DNA of 64,000 nt from UBA922 sp964565405. GTDB lineage: Bacteria; Patescibacteriota; Patescibacteriia; Magasanikbacterales; UBA922. This document shows positions 27,701-36,351 of this stretch, piece after piece (the first letter of the stretch is position 1; each line of letters opens with the position of its first letter). Location: assembly GCA_964565405.1 (NCBI GenBank), contig CAZMEW010000003.1, forward strand, positions 1-64,000, in the 5' to 3' direction. Below the pieces are notes generated by a model. The model worked only from the letters and a program-made list of their open reading frames with translations. It did no database searches and was not told the DNA's origin. The translations under genes were made by a program, and so were the position numbers.

Positions 27701-30700
27701 ATTTCTGGACTTGAAACATCAGAGATATCGATCACGACCACACTATCATTATCCGCAGAGCTCACATATGCATACCCTTCCTCCACTACAACGCCAAAAG
27801 AGTTATCAAATATACGACTATCCTCAATCACACTTATAATACTTGGTGATGCTGGAGTACTGATATCAACAATTACAAACTGTCCTGCAAGAGTGGTGAC
27901 ATATGCATAATCACCCAATACCCTAACTGACACAGGAAAGTCCATACGTGAATCATCTGCAATTGTTCCAACAACTACTGGGGTGAGTGGACTCGATACA
28001 TCAATAATGCGAAGTGAGCTGTAATTATCAGTCGCCGCGACCACATACGCATACTCACCACTCTTCGTGAGTGCCATAAATTCGGGGTTCCCCGAAACAA
28101 AATCAATTCCACTTACTATTTCCGGATCAGTGGAACTCGAGATGTCAATAACTTTGAAACTATTATCCAATACATTTGCCGCAAATGCGTACTCACCCGA
28201 TACTTCAATACCATAAATTCCTCGTAACTCCGCAGTACTTGCAATTGAACCAATGACCACAGGATTCGTACTACTTGCAATATCGAGCACATGAAACCCT
28301 CCATCATACGTACCTGCCTGCATTGCACCGACATACGCGTATTCTCCTGAAACAGCCAATGCTGAGGCATGATCAAAAATGGTACTTGTGATGGTGCTCA
28401 AAATTAAAGGTTTGTAGATGTTAATATATAACTCTGGAGCTTCGTTTTCTTTCAAGATGCTAAACTCTCCACTCTGTGCAACCCCCGCACTAAGCCCGCC
28501 ACCGGCCACATAAACACTTGAACTCACTACGGAATTAGATGAAGTGTAGTTAATAAAAACACAACCACCAGCACCACCTCCATACTCAGAGGGGACAGGA
28601 TCAGGATCCACTCCGTTATTTCCTCCTCTGACAAAAATTTCCCCATGCCCTCCGATTATGGGAGCAGTCAATTTGACTCCACCACCTGCTCCTGCACCAG
28701 ATATAGATTCAAATACAACATCACCCACATACAGATCATACGAACCATTTTCCCCATCAGCATAAATATCACCACTGAGAGTTATCTCGTTGGTTGCACT
28801 AAGCCATACCAATCCACCTCCATTTCCTCCTGGTCGGCCAGTGCCCGTATCAAAATATCCCGAACTTCCACCCGAACCGAGCGTTTGTGGATTAGAAGCA
28901 TTACAGTATGCTTCTCCACCCGCACCCGCAGAAGTTCCATCTGGGTTGTTCGCAGTACCTTCGCCTCCATGACCCGCACCAACACCAACACCATATATAA
29001 AGCTGCCACCCCCAGGACCATTTCCACTACCACTATTAATTCCACCAGCAAAACCCTTCCCAGTAACATCAATTACACCTCCCGATTCAATTGATATATC
29101 ATCAGCGTGCACATACACCATCTGCTGTTGTGTATCCCCTCCCGTATTCTCGTAATGTGTAAGCGTTCCACCGCTACCAACTGTGAAAGAATCCAATGTG
29201 AGTGGTGTAGTACTAGTAAAATTTCTCAGGACTACAGTACCCTGATTACCAATTGTGATATCGAGTGTATTTGCCTGCCCAGTAACTCGGTCTATTAGTT
29301 GCGCGCGACGGGAAATATCTTCGTGCTGGAGTTCAAGTGTTACATCCTCGATATGTGCTCCTGAAGAGAGACGCAATTCCACGTCCCCCTGAATTCGAAC
29401 AGTGCCTGACGGACTACTACCCTGAAACGGAGTTGCTCCTGTGAGTGTAAAATCAGTTATAGCGAAACTGTCTGCAATAACATACACAGAAGAGGTTGAT
29501 ACTGATAGGGTACTCAATATATCGTCACCAGATAATGGAACATACTTAGTACCCGCAATAGTAAAATTTTGATCAATACCATATGCTGGTGTAGTGGTTG
29601 CGGTTATATACATGTTTCGAACCGATTCATCTGCTTTTTCAACCAACACTACCCCAGCTCCCCCATTTTCAAATCCTACTCCACCGTCAACTATAATAGC
29701 TGCTCCATCAAGTGTACTGGTCGTAGCATATCGTACTCGAACACACCCTCCGCCTCCACCTCCACCGTCTGCATCAAAACTATTTCCACCTCGCGCAGTA
29801 ATCGGTGCTTCTGGAGTACCATTGATTGTATCGGCGAGAAGAAAAATACTACCACCAGAACCTGCTCCTGCGCCCTCGCCTGCGTTTTGCCCTGACTGGG
29901 AATCCGCATCTGCAGTGATACGCCCATTGATAGTGAGGATGTTATTTGCTTCCAGTCGCACAAAACCACCTCCATCTCCCCCTGTAGACGTAGCACTTCC
30001 TCCACCTCCACTTCCACCTTCTGTCGGGCCCAGCTCTCCATATGCCGAAAAACTACACGTACTAAATCCTCCAAAATTTGTCACACTGCTAAAACCACCA
30101 GTCCCAGCATTACTTCCACCAGCACCTGTATTACCATTAGTATCTGCGTCTCCGCCACCATTTCCATACCCATCTTCACCGATCTCACCACCAGGCGAAC
30201 CATCATTATCCACTCGCACATGTCCTCCTGGTTCGATTATGATATTTTCTGCAACAAAATCAAGTTTGTACTCAGTCGTGGAAGTATTTTGCAAATGTTG
30301 CATCACTCCATCATCAATCGTCAATGTTCCACTAATCGTTTGACGTGTTGAGGTTGCTTGTATAAATAGACTTTCAGAAATTGTAAGGTCGCCACCCGTT
30401 CCAATACTTCCTGAAAGCAAAAAACGCACATCAGGACCTGCAAGTGTGAGTGAGCTGAAATTGATAGTAGAGGTTGCTGATATAAACATATCGTCACCCG
30501 TAATCACCACATCATCGGTTGCTGTTGGTATGACCCCCGTACTCCAATTTGCCGCATTATCCCAAAAACCCCCTGACGGAGAACCCACCCAAGTCACTGC
30601 ATCAGCTTCTGCAGTAGGAATAAAAAAGGCTAAAAATCCAAACGCAAAATGGTTTAGTAACACTAATACTAAACCTGAGACCACGGTGAGTCTTTGGTAG

Positions 30701-30717
30701 AATTTTAGTCTAGTCAT
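24727..30717 (-). CDS. 1996-residue modular surface protein with C-terminal CarboxypepD-like anchor
   Basis: A signal/anchor helix lies at about 10-38. A WVGSPSGGFWDNAANWSTG segment and long glycine-rich parallel-beta-style regions follow (about 40-760). LVIVD-type repeats come next (about 790-1090; units like AYVGAMQ...FHVLDIASSTNPVVIGSI), then Ig/FN3 domains, a proline run and a Thr/Pro/Glu-rich stalk (about 1580-1650). The C-terminus has VVEKTNEVV, membrane segments, a CarboxypepD_reg-like domain (WGVVFNAYTKMPVD...GRYFMVANPGEYTL), another membrane helix and a second such domain (GVVMDTQSRKPLSK...GRYAILVGPSTYYLT). The same tail recurs at 62373-64000. It is likely a cell-surface adhesin or stalk. 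Confidence 0.82.
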   Translation of the reverse strand: MTRLKFYQRLTVVSGLVLVLLNHFAFGFLAFFIPTAEADAVTWVGSPSGGFWDNAANWSTGVIPTATDDVVITGDDMFISATSTINFSSLTLAGPDVRFLLSGSIGTGGDLTISESLFIQATSTRQTISGTLTIDDGVMQHLQNTSTTEYKLDFVAENIIIEPGGHVRVDNDGSPGGEIGEDGYGNGGGDADTNGNTGAGGSNAGTGGFSSVTNFGGFSTCSFSAYGELGPTEGGSGGGGSATSTGGDGGGFVRLEANNILTINGRITADADSQSGQNAGEGAGAGSGGSIFLLADTINGTPEAPITARGGNSFDADGGGGGGGCVRVRYATTSTLDGAAIIVDGGVGFENGGAGVVLVEKADESVRNMYITATTTPAYGIDQNFTIAGTKYVPLSGDDILSTLSVSTSSVYVIADSFAITDFTLTGATPFQGSSPSGTVRIQGDVELRLSSGAHIEDVTLELQHEDISRRAQLIDRVTGQANTLDITIGNQGTVVLRNFTSTTPLTLDSFTVGSGGTLTHYENTGGDTQQQMVYVHADDISIESGGVIDVTGKGFAGGINSGSGNGPGGGSFIYGVGVGAGHGGEGTANNPDGTSAGAGGEAYCNASNPQTLGSGGSSGYFDTGTGRPGGNGGGLVWLSATNEITLSGDIYADGENGSYDLYVGDVVFESISGAGAGGGVKLTAPIIGGHGEIFVRGGNNGVDPDPVPSEYGGGAGGCVFINYTSSNSVVSSSVYVAGGGLSAGVAQSGEFSILKENEAPELYINIYKPLILSTITSTIFDHASALAVSGEYAYVGAMQAGTYDGGFHVLDIASSTNPVVIGSIASTAELRGIYGIEVSGEYAFAANVLDNSFKVIDISSSTDPEIVSGIDFVSGNPEFMALTKSGEYAYVVAATDNYSSLRIIDVSSPLTPVVVGTIADDSRMDFPVSVRVLGDYAYVTTLAGQFVIVDISTPASPSIISVIEDSRIFDNSFGVVVEEGYAYVSSADNDSVVVIDISDVSSPEIVKIVEGPASVIDNTSRLEISGEYIYVSMVGVNPGIWVIDISSPLEAHSVGYVIDHDRFSSPLRPVVQEGKLYIVDYSEDLFGVMDISTPLSDVFDSDPSIMFGISDGDRDTLSIKAEYADAVSGSCTYSGTSLATFSTTTVTSTYGINIDNSAGDNRRIASIIIDPLSTYPITHVTTTWLSSIDEPGSEGQYCMFLTPYDGEDEGSRISGMFTIDSPLLSPSIPILSLANRTQTSITLSWDTVGGADYYVVSSTISGVPTETSDTSVTYAGLTENTQYTFQIKAVDSYGNESAYSGTFSATTNAPSGGNGGGFDPPPPPPDTTPTSTITPTTTLSNPSGLILINHGDFYTKSREVTITLNTEFVISYMLSLTPDFQGVSYAPVVSSTVVTLSPGDGEKKVYARFSNSYGIYDAYDVIVLDATSPPSPSFSLTSSELRYNSTRGIYVRKNTSSTTALNPTVVGSAEPLSRIVLTLSSGVMASGIRLASVETFYTETDSQGNWSFTFPNPLQNTNYTLSVASEDAAGNLSSPTVSNIDLGFISHPQNPPAEEPPTEEPPVEETPVTTPGGEESPVDTNEPAEESMSNLGSNGGEESPVDTTESTVAESVVSSVTESAKVVTQSVSTFFTDLGESLESIPAVKAVTEATKAAVEKTKEVIDNPAVEKTNEVVVAPVIAAAAAVNVVVGGTSLAAELMMYARLIFSQPLLLLKRRKQKKWGVVFNAYTKMPVDLATVRLLRGNTKQITRTQVTDTKGRYFMVANPGEYTLETHKEGYTPHKMSTSEDSVYPNLYNGGPVEVGADAHEINYNIPLELVIEEKTNQLLLKEYSRKIIQKTGSLLGTVATIGSFVISPKPWITALLLLHLFLYGAMKRLSHQKIKGTHGVVMDTQSRKPLSKVVIRIFDATYNKLVETAITDSNGRYAILVGPSTYYLTAEKQGYELYKSDTIDFSSEKTKGTGGIIAKTFTLSKVQEKPSINEKKEQVRVRTMPMI

Positions 30718-30793
30718 GCGGGCATATTTTCACTACTAAACTTGCACATAATTATACCTTTTTATGCATAAGTATCAAAATTTTTTATACACA

Positions 30794-30821
30794 AAAAAGC
30801 GGAGAGTTTCTCCGCTTTTTT
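30794..30821 (-). terminator. Terminator of the gdh operon
   Basis: AAAAAGCGGAGA / TCTCCGCTTTTT hairpin with a T run, directly after the gdh stop codon. Confidence 0.85.
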
Positions 30822-30824
30822 TCT

Positions 30825-32045
30825 CTAGCTCATTTTCTCCACAATTCTTTCTATTGCTTTTACAAAAGCTGCTTTTCTTAGAGGAATGTTATATTGTACT
30901 GACGCCTCCCAAATATCAGTAAACGCGCTAACCATAGCATTCTTTAATTTTTTTAGCACTTCTTCTTCACTCCAGTGTTCATGTCTAATATTTTGCTGCC
31001 ATTCAAAGCAACTCACCGTGACTCCCCCCGCATTTGCAAGCACATCTGGCACAAGTACGATATTTTTTTCAGCGAAAATTTCATCAGCTTCAGGAGTGGT
31101 TGGACCATTGGCTAATTCAACAATTGTGCGTGCTCGAATTTTAGACGCATTATCTTGTGTAATGACACTTTCAAGTGCTGCGGGGATCAAAATATCAACA
31201 TCAAGCTCAAGCAATTCTTCATTTGAAATACCCATTGTTCCTTGAAAATTAACCACACTCTTGGTATTTTTCTTATGCTCCATAAGCGAGCGTATATCTA
31301 AACCTTCAGGGTTATATATTCCTCCTTTTGAATCACTGACCGCAACAATCTTATATCCATTCTCTGATAAAATGTCCGCTACATGGCTCCCTGCATTCCC
31401 AAATCCCTGAATCGCGATTTTAGTTTCTTTGGGTACAAAATTCATATGTCGTGCAAGCTCTTCTACACAGTGCACCCCACCTTGTGCAGTTGCATATTCC
31501 CGAACTTCTGATCCACCTTGAGTTAGAGGTTTCCCAGTAATAACTCCTGGATCTTTTTTCCCTGAGATACTCTAAAATTCATTCCTCATCCATCCCATAA
31601 TTTCTCCGGTCGTATAGACATCTGGAGCCGGAATATCGATATCCGAACCCAAATATCTCCACAATTGACGCACGTACCCGCGCGACAACTGTTCAAGTTC
31701 ATTTTTTGATAACTTCTTTGGATCAACTACAACCCCACCTTTGCCGCCACCCAACGGAAGTCCAAGTGCAGCGCATTTGATGGTCATCCAAAATGATAAA
31801 GCCTTGACCTCCTCTTCAGTCACACCCCAATGATAGCGAATTCCTCCTTTATACGGACCAAGTGTATTATTGAATTGTGCACGATACCCTGTAAACACCT
31901 GCACTTCTCCAGAATCCATTTTTATGGGAATTGAAATCGTGATTACTCGATCTGGATGAGATAATAATTCAATTTTATCTTTTGAAAGATTGATAATTGA
32001 GGCAGCCTTCTTCAATTGTTCCATCGCATTCTCGAAAGGATTCAT
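30825..32045 (-). pseudogene. gdhA: Glutamate dehydrogenase interrupted by an in-frame TAG
   Basis: One continuous frame of 406 sense-or-stop codons plus the terminal stop encodes a Glu/Leu/Phe/Val dehydrogenase, but codon 158 (31572-31574) is TAG. Before it: LGPYKGGIRYHWGV and the catalytic-lysine region LGLPLGGGKGGV, ending GEIMGWMRNEF. After it, in the same frame: SISGKKDPGVITGKPLTQGG, then the NAD(P)-binding domain with IQGFGNAGSHVA and LANGPTTPEAD. Homologues read WMxDEYxxxxG here, so one base change from a sense codon is enough. Everything else looks intact, arguing for a very recent nonsense mutation, sequencing error or readthrough. It follows the DUF4349 gene by 11 nt. Confidence 0.88.
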
Positions 32046-32056
32046 AACTTGAAAAT

Positions 32057-32986
32057 TTATTTATTAATATGTGAACGGCGAATACGCTTTGATACATACC
32101 AAATTATCAGAAGTATTACACCCCATACTGGTATATACACCACCAACCAAATGATGATACTTATCAATGCTTTGCCTAATTCAACGAGAGATCTGAGTGC
32201 GGACTTGAATATTCCTGCAGGCCTCCACTCATTCGAACTATCAAGCACCGGCAGAGACGCGCTATCAAGAGAAAAATACACTGTAAGCGTTGAATAGTCT
32301 GCACTTTCGTTCAAATACTTCATACGGCCTGTGGTTCTTTCAATCACGGCGCGAATATTCGTCAATTCTCGCTGTACAGAAAGGATGTCCTCAATTTTTT
32401 GAGCTTTTTTCATAATCTCAAGAAACTGCGCTTCGGTTGCTTGGTAGTTTTTGAGCTCCGCTTCAAGATCAATAAATTCCTCAGTCACGTCTTGCCCATT
32501 AATACTTTCATCTTTGACTACACCGATTTCATGGATATGTGCAATAGTTCCTTCAAATTCAGATGCAGGTACGCGAAGAACTATGGTTGCACGTGGACTT
32601 ACATCCATATCGTATACTTGACTTGAGACAATAAACCCTTTTTTTTCTTCAACAAACTTACGAAATTCTCCTGTCTTGTCTTCAACCGAATCTACCACCA
32701 CACTCATCTGCCCAGTTTTTACAAGCAATCGGCTCGCACCTTCTCTCAACACTCCAGTTGATCCCGTCTCCCCATCATACGGCGGATAGGGGGATATTTC
32801 TCCCGCCACAGGCATTATCGTCATCTCGCTTGGGACAACTGGTGCGCCACCACTAAGCGACATATCGTTCATCATCCGATCAGTCACTCGAAAAGCCAGT
32901 CGATCCGGTGTCACAAACTTCCAGATAGTAAATATTGCGAGTACCAGCAATATAACCCCCGACACCCATAAGACGCGACGATTCAT
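32057..32986 (-). CDS. DUF4349 domain membrane protein
   Basis: 309 residues from the ATG giving MNRRVLWVSGVILLVLAIF (the upstream in-frame start is TTG). An N-terminal membrane helix is followed by the DUF4349 domain (about 80-270). The domain carries LLVKTGQMSVVVDSVEDKTGEF, a coiled-coil (DLEAELKNYQATEAQFLEIMKKAQ) and the VQRELTNIRAVIERTTGRMKYL signature. A second membrane helix lies near the C-terminus (IIIWLVVYIPVWGVILLIIWY). Proteins of this family are envelope proteins of unknown function. It heads the unit containing the broken gdh. Confidence 0.87.
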   Translation of the reverse strand: MNRRVLWVSGVILLVLAIFTIWKFVTPDRLAFRVTDRMMNDMSLSGGAPVVPSEMTIMPVAGEISPYPPYDGETGSTGVLREGASRLLVKTGQMSVVVDSVEDKTGEFRKFVEEKKGFIVSSQVYDMDVSPRATIVLRVPASEFEGTIAHIHEIGVVKDESINGQDVTEEFIDLEAELKNYQATEAQFLEIMKKAQKIEDILSVQRELTNIRAVIERTTGRMKYLNESADYSTLTVYFSLDSASLPVLDSSNEWRPAGIFKSALRSLVELGKALISIIIWLVVYIPVWGVILLIIWYVSKRIRRSHINK

Positions 32987-33029
32987 ATGATACAAGTTAG
33001 TGAATAATGCGAAAATAAGTATAACATAA

Positions 33030-33059
33030 AAACCCCGCTTTTTGTGAAGTGCGGGGTTT
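33030..33059 (-). terminator. Terminator of the thioredoxin gene
   Basis: AAACCCCGC / GCGGGGTTT hairpin with flanking A/T runs, 16 nt beyond the trx stop codon. Confidence 0.82.
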
Positions 33060-33075
33060 CGGTTATTCGACTATG

Positions 33076-33405
33076 TTAGGTGAGATGTTTTTCAATCATT
33101 TCCTTGATTCGCTCTTTTTGTACTCCTCCCACAATCTGGTCGACCACTTGTCCACCTTTAAATACAAGAAAGGTAGGAATGCTCATGACACGGTATTTGT
33201 TTCCAATTACACCATTCTCATCTACATTGAGTTTTCCGATTTTAAAACCTTTTTCCTTATATTCGTGAGCCAACTCTTCGATGATTGGACCCATTTGTTG
33301 ACATGGTCCACACCACGGTGCCCAAAAATCTACTAATACTGGCGTTTCAGAGGATAGTACCTGGTCTTGAAAATTTGCTTCCGTAATTGTTTCGTATGAT
33401 GGCAT
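33076..33405 (-). CDS. trxA: Thioredoxin
   Basis: 109 residues from MPSYETITEANF; the TTG further up is less likely. The active site is WCGPC in VLVDFWAPWCGPCQQMGP (about 27-44), and the cis-proline lies in VMSIPTFLVFKGG. The rest matches the thioredoxin fold to the end (IKEMIEKHLT). It is a soluble cytosolic disulfide reductant; no thioredoxin reductase is in the window. It is expressed alone from a promoter at 33436-33464. Confidence 0.96.
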   Translation of the reverse strand: MPSYETITEANFQDQVLSSETPVLVDFWAPWCGPCQQMGPIIEELAHEYKEKGFKIGKLNVDENGVIGNKYRVMSIPTFLVFKGGQVVDQIVGGVQKERIKEMIEKHLT

Positions 33406-33435
33406 ATTGATCAAAGGTTAAGAATACGCTCACAT

Positions 33436-33464
33436 ATTTTACGTGAAACTCTTGATTGAGGCAA
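33436..33464 (-). promoter_or_regulatory. Promoter of trxA
   Basis: Minus-strand TTGCCT, 17 nt, TAAAAT, about 30 nt before the start codon. Confidence 0.6.
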
Positions 33465-33476
33465 ACTGGGGATAAA

Positions 33477-35504
33477 CTACTTATCAAATACTATTTCTCG
33501 AGCCTTGGTCTCTTCAGTATACAGCTCGAGTACATCACCGACTTCGATCTTTGCACCACCTTCAAACTTAACGCCACACTCAGTACCTTTTGTAACTTCC
33601 TTGACTGATGCCTGCCCCACTTTACAATCAGTAATCTTTCCATTGCCCATAACGAGACCTTCGCGCTTTACGCGTGCAAGCGATGTTTTCAGCGCCTTAC
33701 CAACCTCTACCCGTCCTCCAACGATCATCGAATCCTTTTCTTTTCTAAATATGGCAAGAACTTTCATGGTTCCCACTTCGGTTACAATCTTTTCATCACT
33801 CAATAATTTTCCCAACTCTTCCTTGACCCAATTGATTACATTATAAATAATACTGTATTCAGTAAATGAAATATTTTCTTCTCGAATTATATCTTTTGCA
33901 ACAATATTTGGCACCACATTAAACCCTATAATGTGCGCATTTGCTGCTTTCGCTTTTTTTGCGTCGTCTTCATTCACATTTCCCAATCCTTTTCCAACGA
34001 TTTTAATTCCCACTTCAGGATGTTTGATTTTTGAAAGTGAAGCGATAATTGCTTCAAGCGAACCGAGCACATCAGCCTTGACGAGCACATTTACAGTCTT
34101 TTTTCCTTCTTCATCTGGCGTATTTTGCGAATCAGCAATACTTGCTTTGTCAGCGCCAGTCTGCTCCACACGTTTTTTTCGTACATCAATTTCTTGCGCA
34201 GTTGATTCTTTTGACAAATCAAGTACGTCTCCCACTTCAGGAGCAACCTTGAACCCAATAATCTGCACAGGCACCGAAGGACCCGCACTCGTAATCAAAT
34301 CGCCCATGTAATTTTTCATTGCCCGCACTTTTCCATAAATTTCATTATTCACCACAATTTTATCTCCATTTTTGAGTGTTCCTGCCTGAATCAACACTGA
34401 TGCCACTGGGCCAGAACTCTTGTCTACATTTGACTCAATTACTGTTCCGATTGCTGGAAGCGTCGGATCAGCCTTAATCGATTCACCCTGTACATCAGCG
34501 ACGAGTAAAAGCACATCAAGTAATTTATCAATATTTATTTTTTCTTTTGCTGAAATTTCAACCATTGGCGTATCTCCACCCCATTCTTCGGCAAGCACTC
34601 CATGAGTTGATAAGTCAGTTTTTGTTCTCTGTACGTCTGCCGCTGGTTTATCAATTTTATTTATTGCAACAACCACTGGAAGTTTTGCGGCTTTGATAAT
34701 ATTGATCGCTTCAATAGTTTGTGGCTTGACGCTATCATCTGCCGCAACCACCAGTATTCCAATATCAGCAATACGCGCACCACGAGAACGCATCATACTG
34801 AACGCTTCGTGCCCCGGAGTATCAATAAATGTTATGGCTCGTTCTTCTTTAGTCTTTGGGTCTTTCCAAACTGTCTGATATGCGCCGATATGCTGCGTGA
34901 TTCCGCCGGCTTCAGTTGCCACAATATTGGTTTGTCTAATTGTATCAAGTAATTTTGTTTTTCCATGATCTACGTGACCCATGACTACGACTACCGGTGC
35001 GCGCGGGTGTAGATTTTTTCCCTGAGAAAGTGCGATTGTAAGATCTTCAATTCGTGAACTTTCCTTAGCAGTATCTTCACTATTAGTTTCCTGCTTGTTT
35101 ACTGAAAAACCAAATTCTTCTGCGAGAATTGCTGCGGTATCAAAATCAATATCTTGGTTCTGATTTGCAAGAATCCCATTCTTCATCATTTCCATGATGA
35201 TCTGGCTGGTAGGCATACTCATGCGCTCTGCGAATTCTCGGACCGTCAATCGCTGAGGTAGTTCAACGGTCTGCCCCATCTGTTTACGGAGCTCACGCTC
35301 TTTTATTTTTTTCTCTTCTAATTCTTTTCGTTTTTTTTCTTCGATATCTCGCTTGATAAAACGCCATTTGTGCATCACCTGCTGTGCTGTTTTATCGTCA
35401 ATTTTGATTGCTTTTTTACCAATATCAAAACCATACTGTGGTAATAGATCAAGCAATTCTGCGGTGTTCATGCGTAGTTGTCGTGCAAGTTCACTGACGT
35501 TCAT
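33477..35504 (-). CDS. infB: Translation initiation factor IF-2
   Basis: 675 residues, a compact IF-2. Two IF2_N-like modules lie at about 1-50 and 85-135 (MNVSELARQLRMNTAELLDL; LTVREFAERMSMPTSQIIME), linked by a charged helix. The GTPase domain has G1 GHVDHGKT (176-183), G3 DTPGH (228-232) and G4 NKID (282-285). Domains II-IV follow, ending with CGVKFEGGAKIEVGDVLELY. It positions fMet-tRNA on the ribosome. nusA and rbfA are not adjacent, so infB is a single-gene unit with its own consensus-like promoter. It lacks a Shine-Dalgarno sequence. Confidence 0.97.
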   Translation of the reverse strand: MNVSELARQLRMNTAELLDLLPQYGFDIGKKAIKIDDKTAQQVMHKWRFIKRDIEEKKRKELEEKKIKERELRKQMGQTVELPQRLTVREFAERMSMPTSQIIMEMMKNGILANQNQDIDFDTAAILAEEFGFSVNKQETNSEDTAKESSRIEDLTIALSQGKNLHPRAPVVVVMGHVDHGKTKLLDTIRQTNIVATEAGGITQHIGAYQTVWKDPKTKEERAITFIDTPGHEAFSMMRSRGARIADIGILVVAADDSVKPQTIEAINIIKAAKLPVVVAINKIDKPAADVQRTKTDLSTHGVLAEEWGGDTPMVEISAKEKINIDKLLDVLLLVADVQGESIKADPTLPAIGTVIESNVDKSSGPVASVLIQAGTLKNGDKIVVNNEIYGKVRAMKNYMGDLITSAGPSVPVQIIGFKVAPEVGDVLDLSKESTAQEIDVRKKRVEQTGADKASIADSQNTPDEEGKKTVNVLVKADVLGSLEAIIASLSKIKHPEVGIKIVGKGLGNVNEDDAKKAKAANAHIIGFNVVPNIVAKDIIREENISFTEYSIIYNVINWVKEELGKLLSDEKIVTEVGTMKVLAIFRKEKDSMIVGGRVEVGKALKTSLARVKREGLVMGNGKITDCKVGQASVKEVTKGTECGVKFEGGAKIEVGDVLELYTEETKAREIVFDK

Positions 35505-35529
35505 AGTATGGATTAATAAAAGTATTCAG

Positions 35530-35558
35530 AGTATAGCGAAAAAAAAGCTCTTCGTCAA
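35530..35558 (-). promoter_or_regulatory. Promoter of infB
   Basis: Minus-strand TTGACG, exactly 17 nt, TATACT, about 25 nt before the ATG. Confidence 0.8.
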
Positions 35559-35582
35559 TATAAGCCGCTATAAATAATTCAA

Positions 35583-35602
35583 GCGGCACCTTTCGATGCC
35601 GC
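35583..35602 (-). terminator. Hairpin after the orphan gene 35630-35950
   Basis: GCGGCA / TGCCGC stem with an 8-nt loop followed by the modest U-rich sequence TTGAATTATTT. It is a weaker terminator than its neighbours and lies just upstream of the infB promoter. Confidence 0.55.
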
Positions 35603-35629
35603 CACCACTCGAGCTGACTTCACACACAA

Positions 35630-35950
35630 TTACGCTTTGTTTAACTGAATACCGCGTGTGAATCCCAGCTTTTCGAGCTTACCTATTGCCTCCTGCCTTC
35701 CGATTTTGAGCGGACTGATCTCCATATGGATCTTCAGGCTCTCGCCTACAATATGGAGGTTTACCGCACGCTCCACACCCCAGCTCGGCTCAAACTCGAA
35801 AGGGATGCACGACTTGAGTAGATCATACAATCTTTGAGCATGTGCCAGGGTCTTCGGTGAAAAGCCCAGTGTGTAGGCGACAATATTGATCGTGAGTCCG
35901 TCACCCCCTCCATCAAACTGCACAATAACGGGGCAAGTTCCAATGAGCAT
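35630..35950 (-). CDS. Orphan small protein, unknown function
   Basis: A 106-residue protein I do not recognise. It has no signal peptide or membrane helix. The pattern is alpha/beta: TINIVAYTLGFSPKTLAHAQRLYDLLKSC, then a strand-rich SWGVERAVNLHIVGESLKIHMEISPL, then a helical tail. The start is fixed by GGGAGGG about 5 nt upstream of the ATG. Codon use is more GC-rich than in infB and rny on either side. It is a one-gene unit with a TTGACA-17-TATTTT promoter, divergent from that of rny. Its architecture matches the orphans at 3747-4133 and 38553-38858. Confidence 0.75.
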   Translation of the reverse strand: MLIGTCPVIVQFDGGGDGLTINIVAYTLGFSPKTLAHAQRLYDLLKSCIPFEFEPSWGVERAVNLHIVGESLKIHMEISPLKIGRQEAIGKLEKLGFTRGIQLNKA

Positions 35951-36001
35951 ATTCCCTCCCAGCTTCGCAGAAGAAACACACTAGCAGTTTCTTAGCCGGA
36001 T

Positions 36002-36030
36002 AAAATACTACATTTATCCGTGTTTGTCAA
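36002..36030 (-). promoter_or_regulatory. Promoter of the orphan gene 35630-35950
   Basis: Minus-strand TTGACA, exactly 17 nt, TATTTT. It is back to back with the rny-side promoter, with 26 nt between the two -35 boxes. Confidence 0.8.
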
Positions 36031-36056
36031 TGCAAATATGCTAAATCAAGCAAAAA

Positions 36057-36085
36057 TTGACAGTTTAGCCTAAATTTGGTAGTAT
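36057..36085 (+). promoter_or_regulatory. Divergent promoter reading toward rny
   Basis: Consensus TTGACA, exactly 17 nt, TAGTAT. The first credible gene start downstream is 260 nt away, giving a long leader. Confidence 0.8.
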
Positions 36086-36091
36086 TATGGC

Positions 36092-36351
36092 GTCAAAACT
36101 TAATCAAAATACGGTACGGATCGTTTGGAAATGTTGTGTAGTTTATCTACGATTAGAATCAAAAGACCCTCAGCAATTGATATGTTTTCTCGAGCTTCTG
36201 ATGCACAGACATACATATACTCCTCTAAAGCAAATTAGTGGGTGTTTTCTGTAGTATCCTCGAGCTTCCGAGTATTCGATTTCTACTCTTCCTTAACTCC
36301 ACAACTCAAATCTACCATACAGTTCCGGTTTCCGTATCTGTAATTGTATCT
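36092..36351 (+). other. Long 5' leader of rny (or separate small RNA)
   Basis: About 260 nt between the promoter and the rny ATG with no convincing reading frame. It contains two copies of a CTCGAGCTTCYGA motif (near 36189 and 36260) and a small GTAG-TTTAT-CTAC hairpin. There is no clear terminator before rny, so a leader is likelier than a free RNA. The GTG reading that starts at 36238 crosses this region but encodes nothing resembling RNase Y, so it was not taken as the start. Confidence 0.5.

Noticed and set aside
29594..30343. Plus-strand frame of 249 codons, very proline-rich
   Set aside because: Complement of the glycine-rich part of the 1996-residue surface protein; composition is explained by that.
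30825..32045. Frameshift in gdh, or genome-wide stop-codon reassignment
   Set aside because: Both halves are in the same frame, so it is not a frameshift. TAG ends leuS and infB and TGA ends the 808-residue protein gene, so neither codon is reassigned as a rule.
36238..36351. N-terminal extension of RNase Y from a GTG
   Set aside because: The added residues match nothing in the family, and the membrane helix that starts RNase Y begins at the ATG at 36352.
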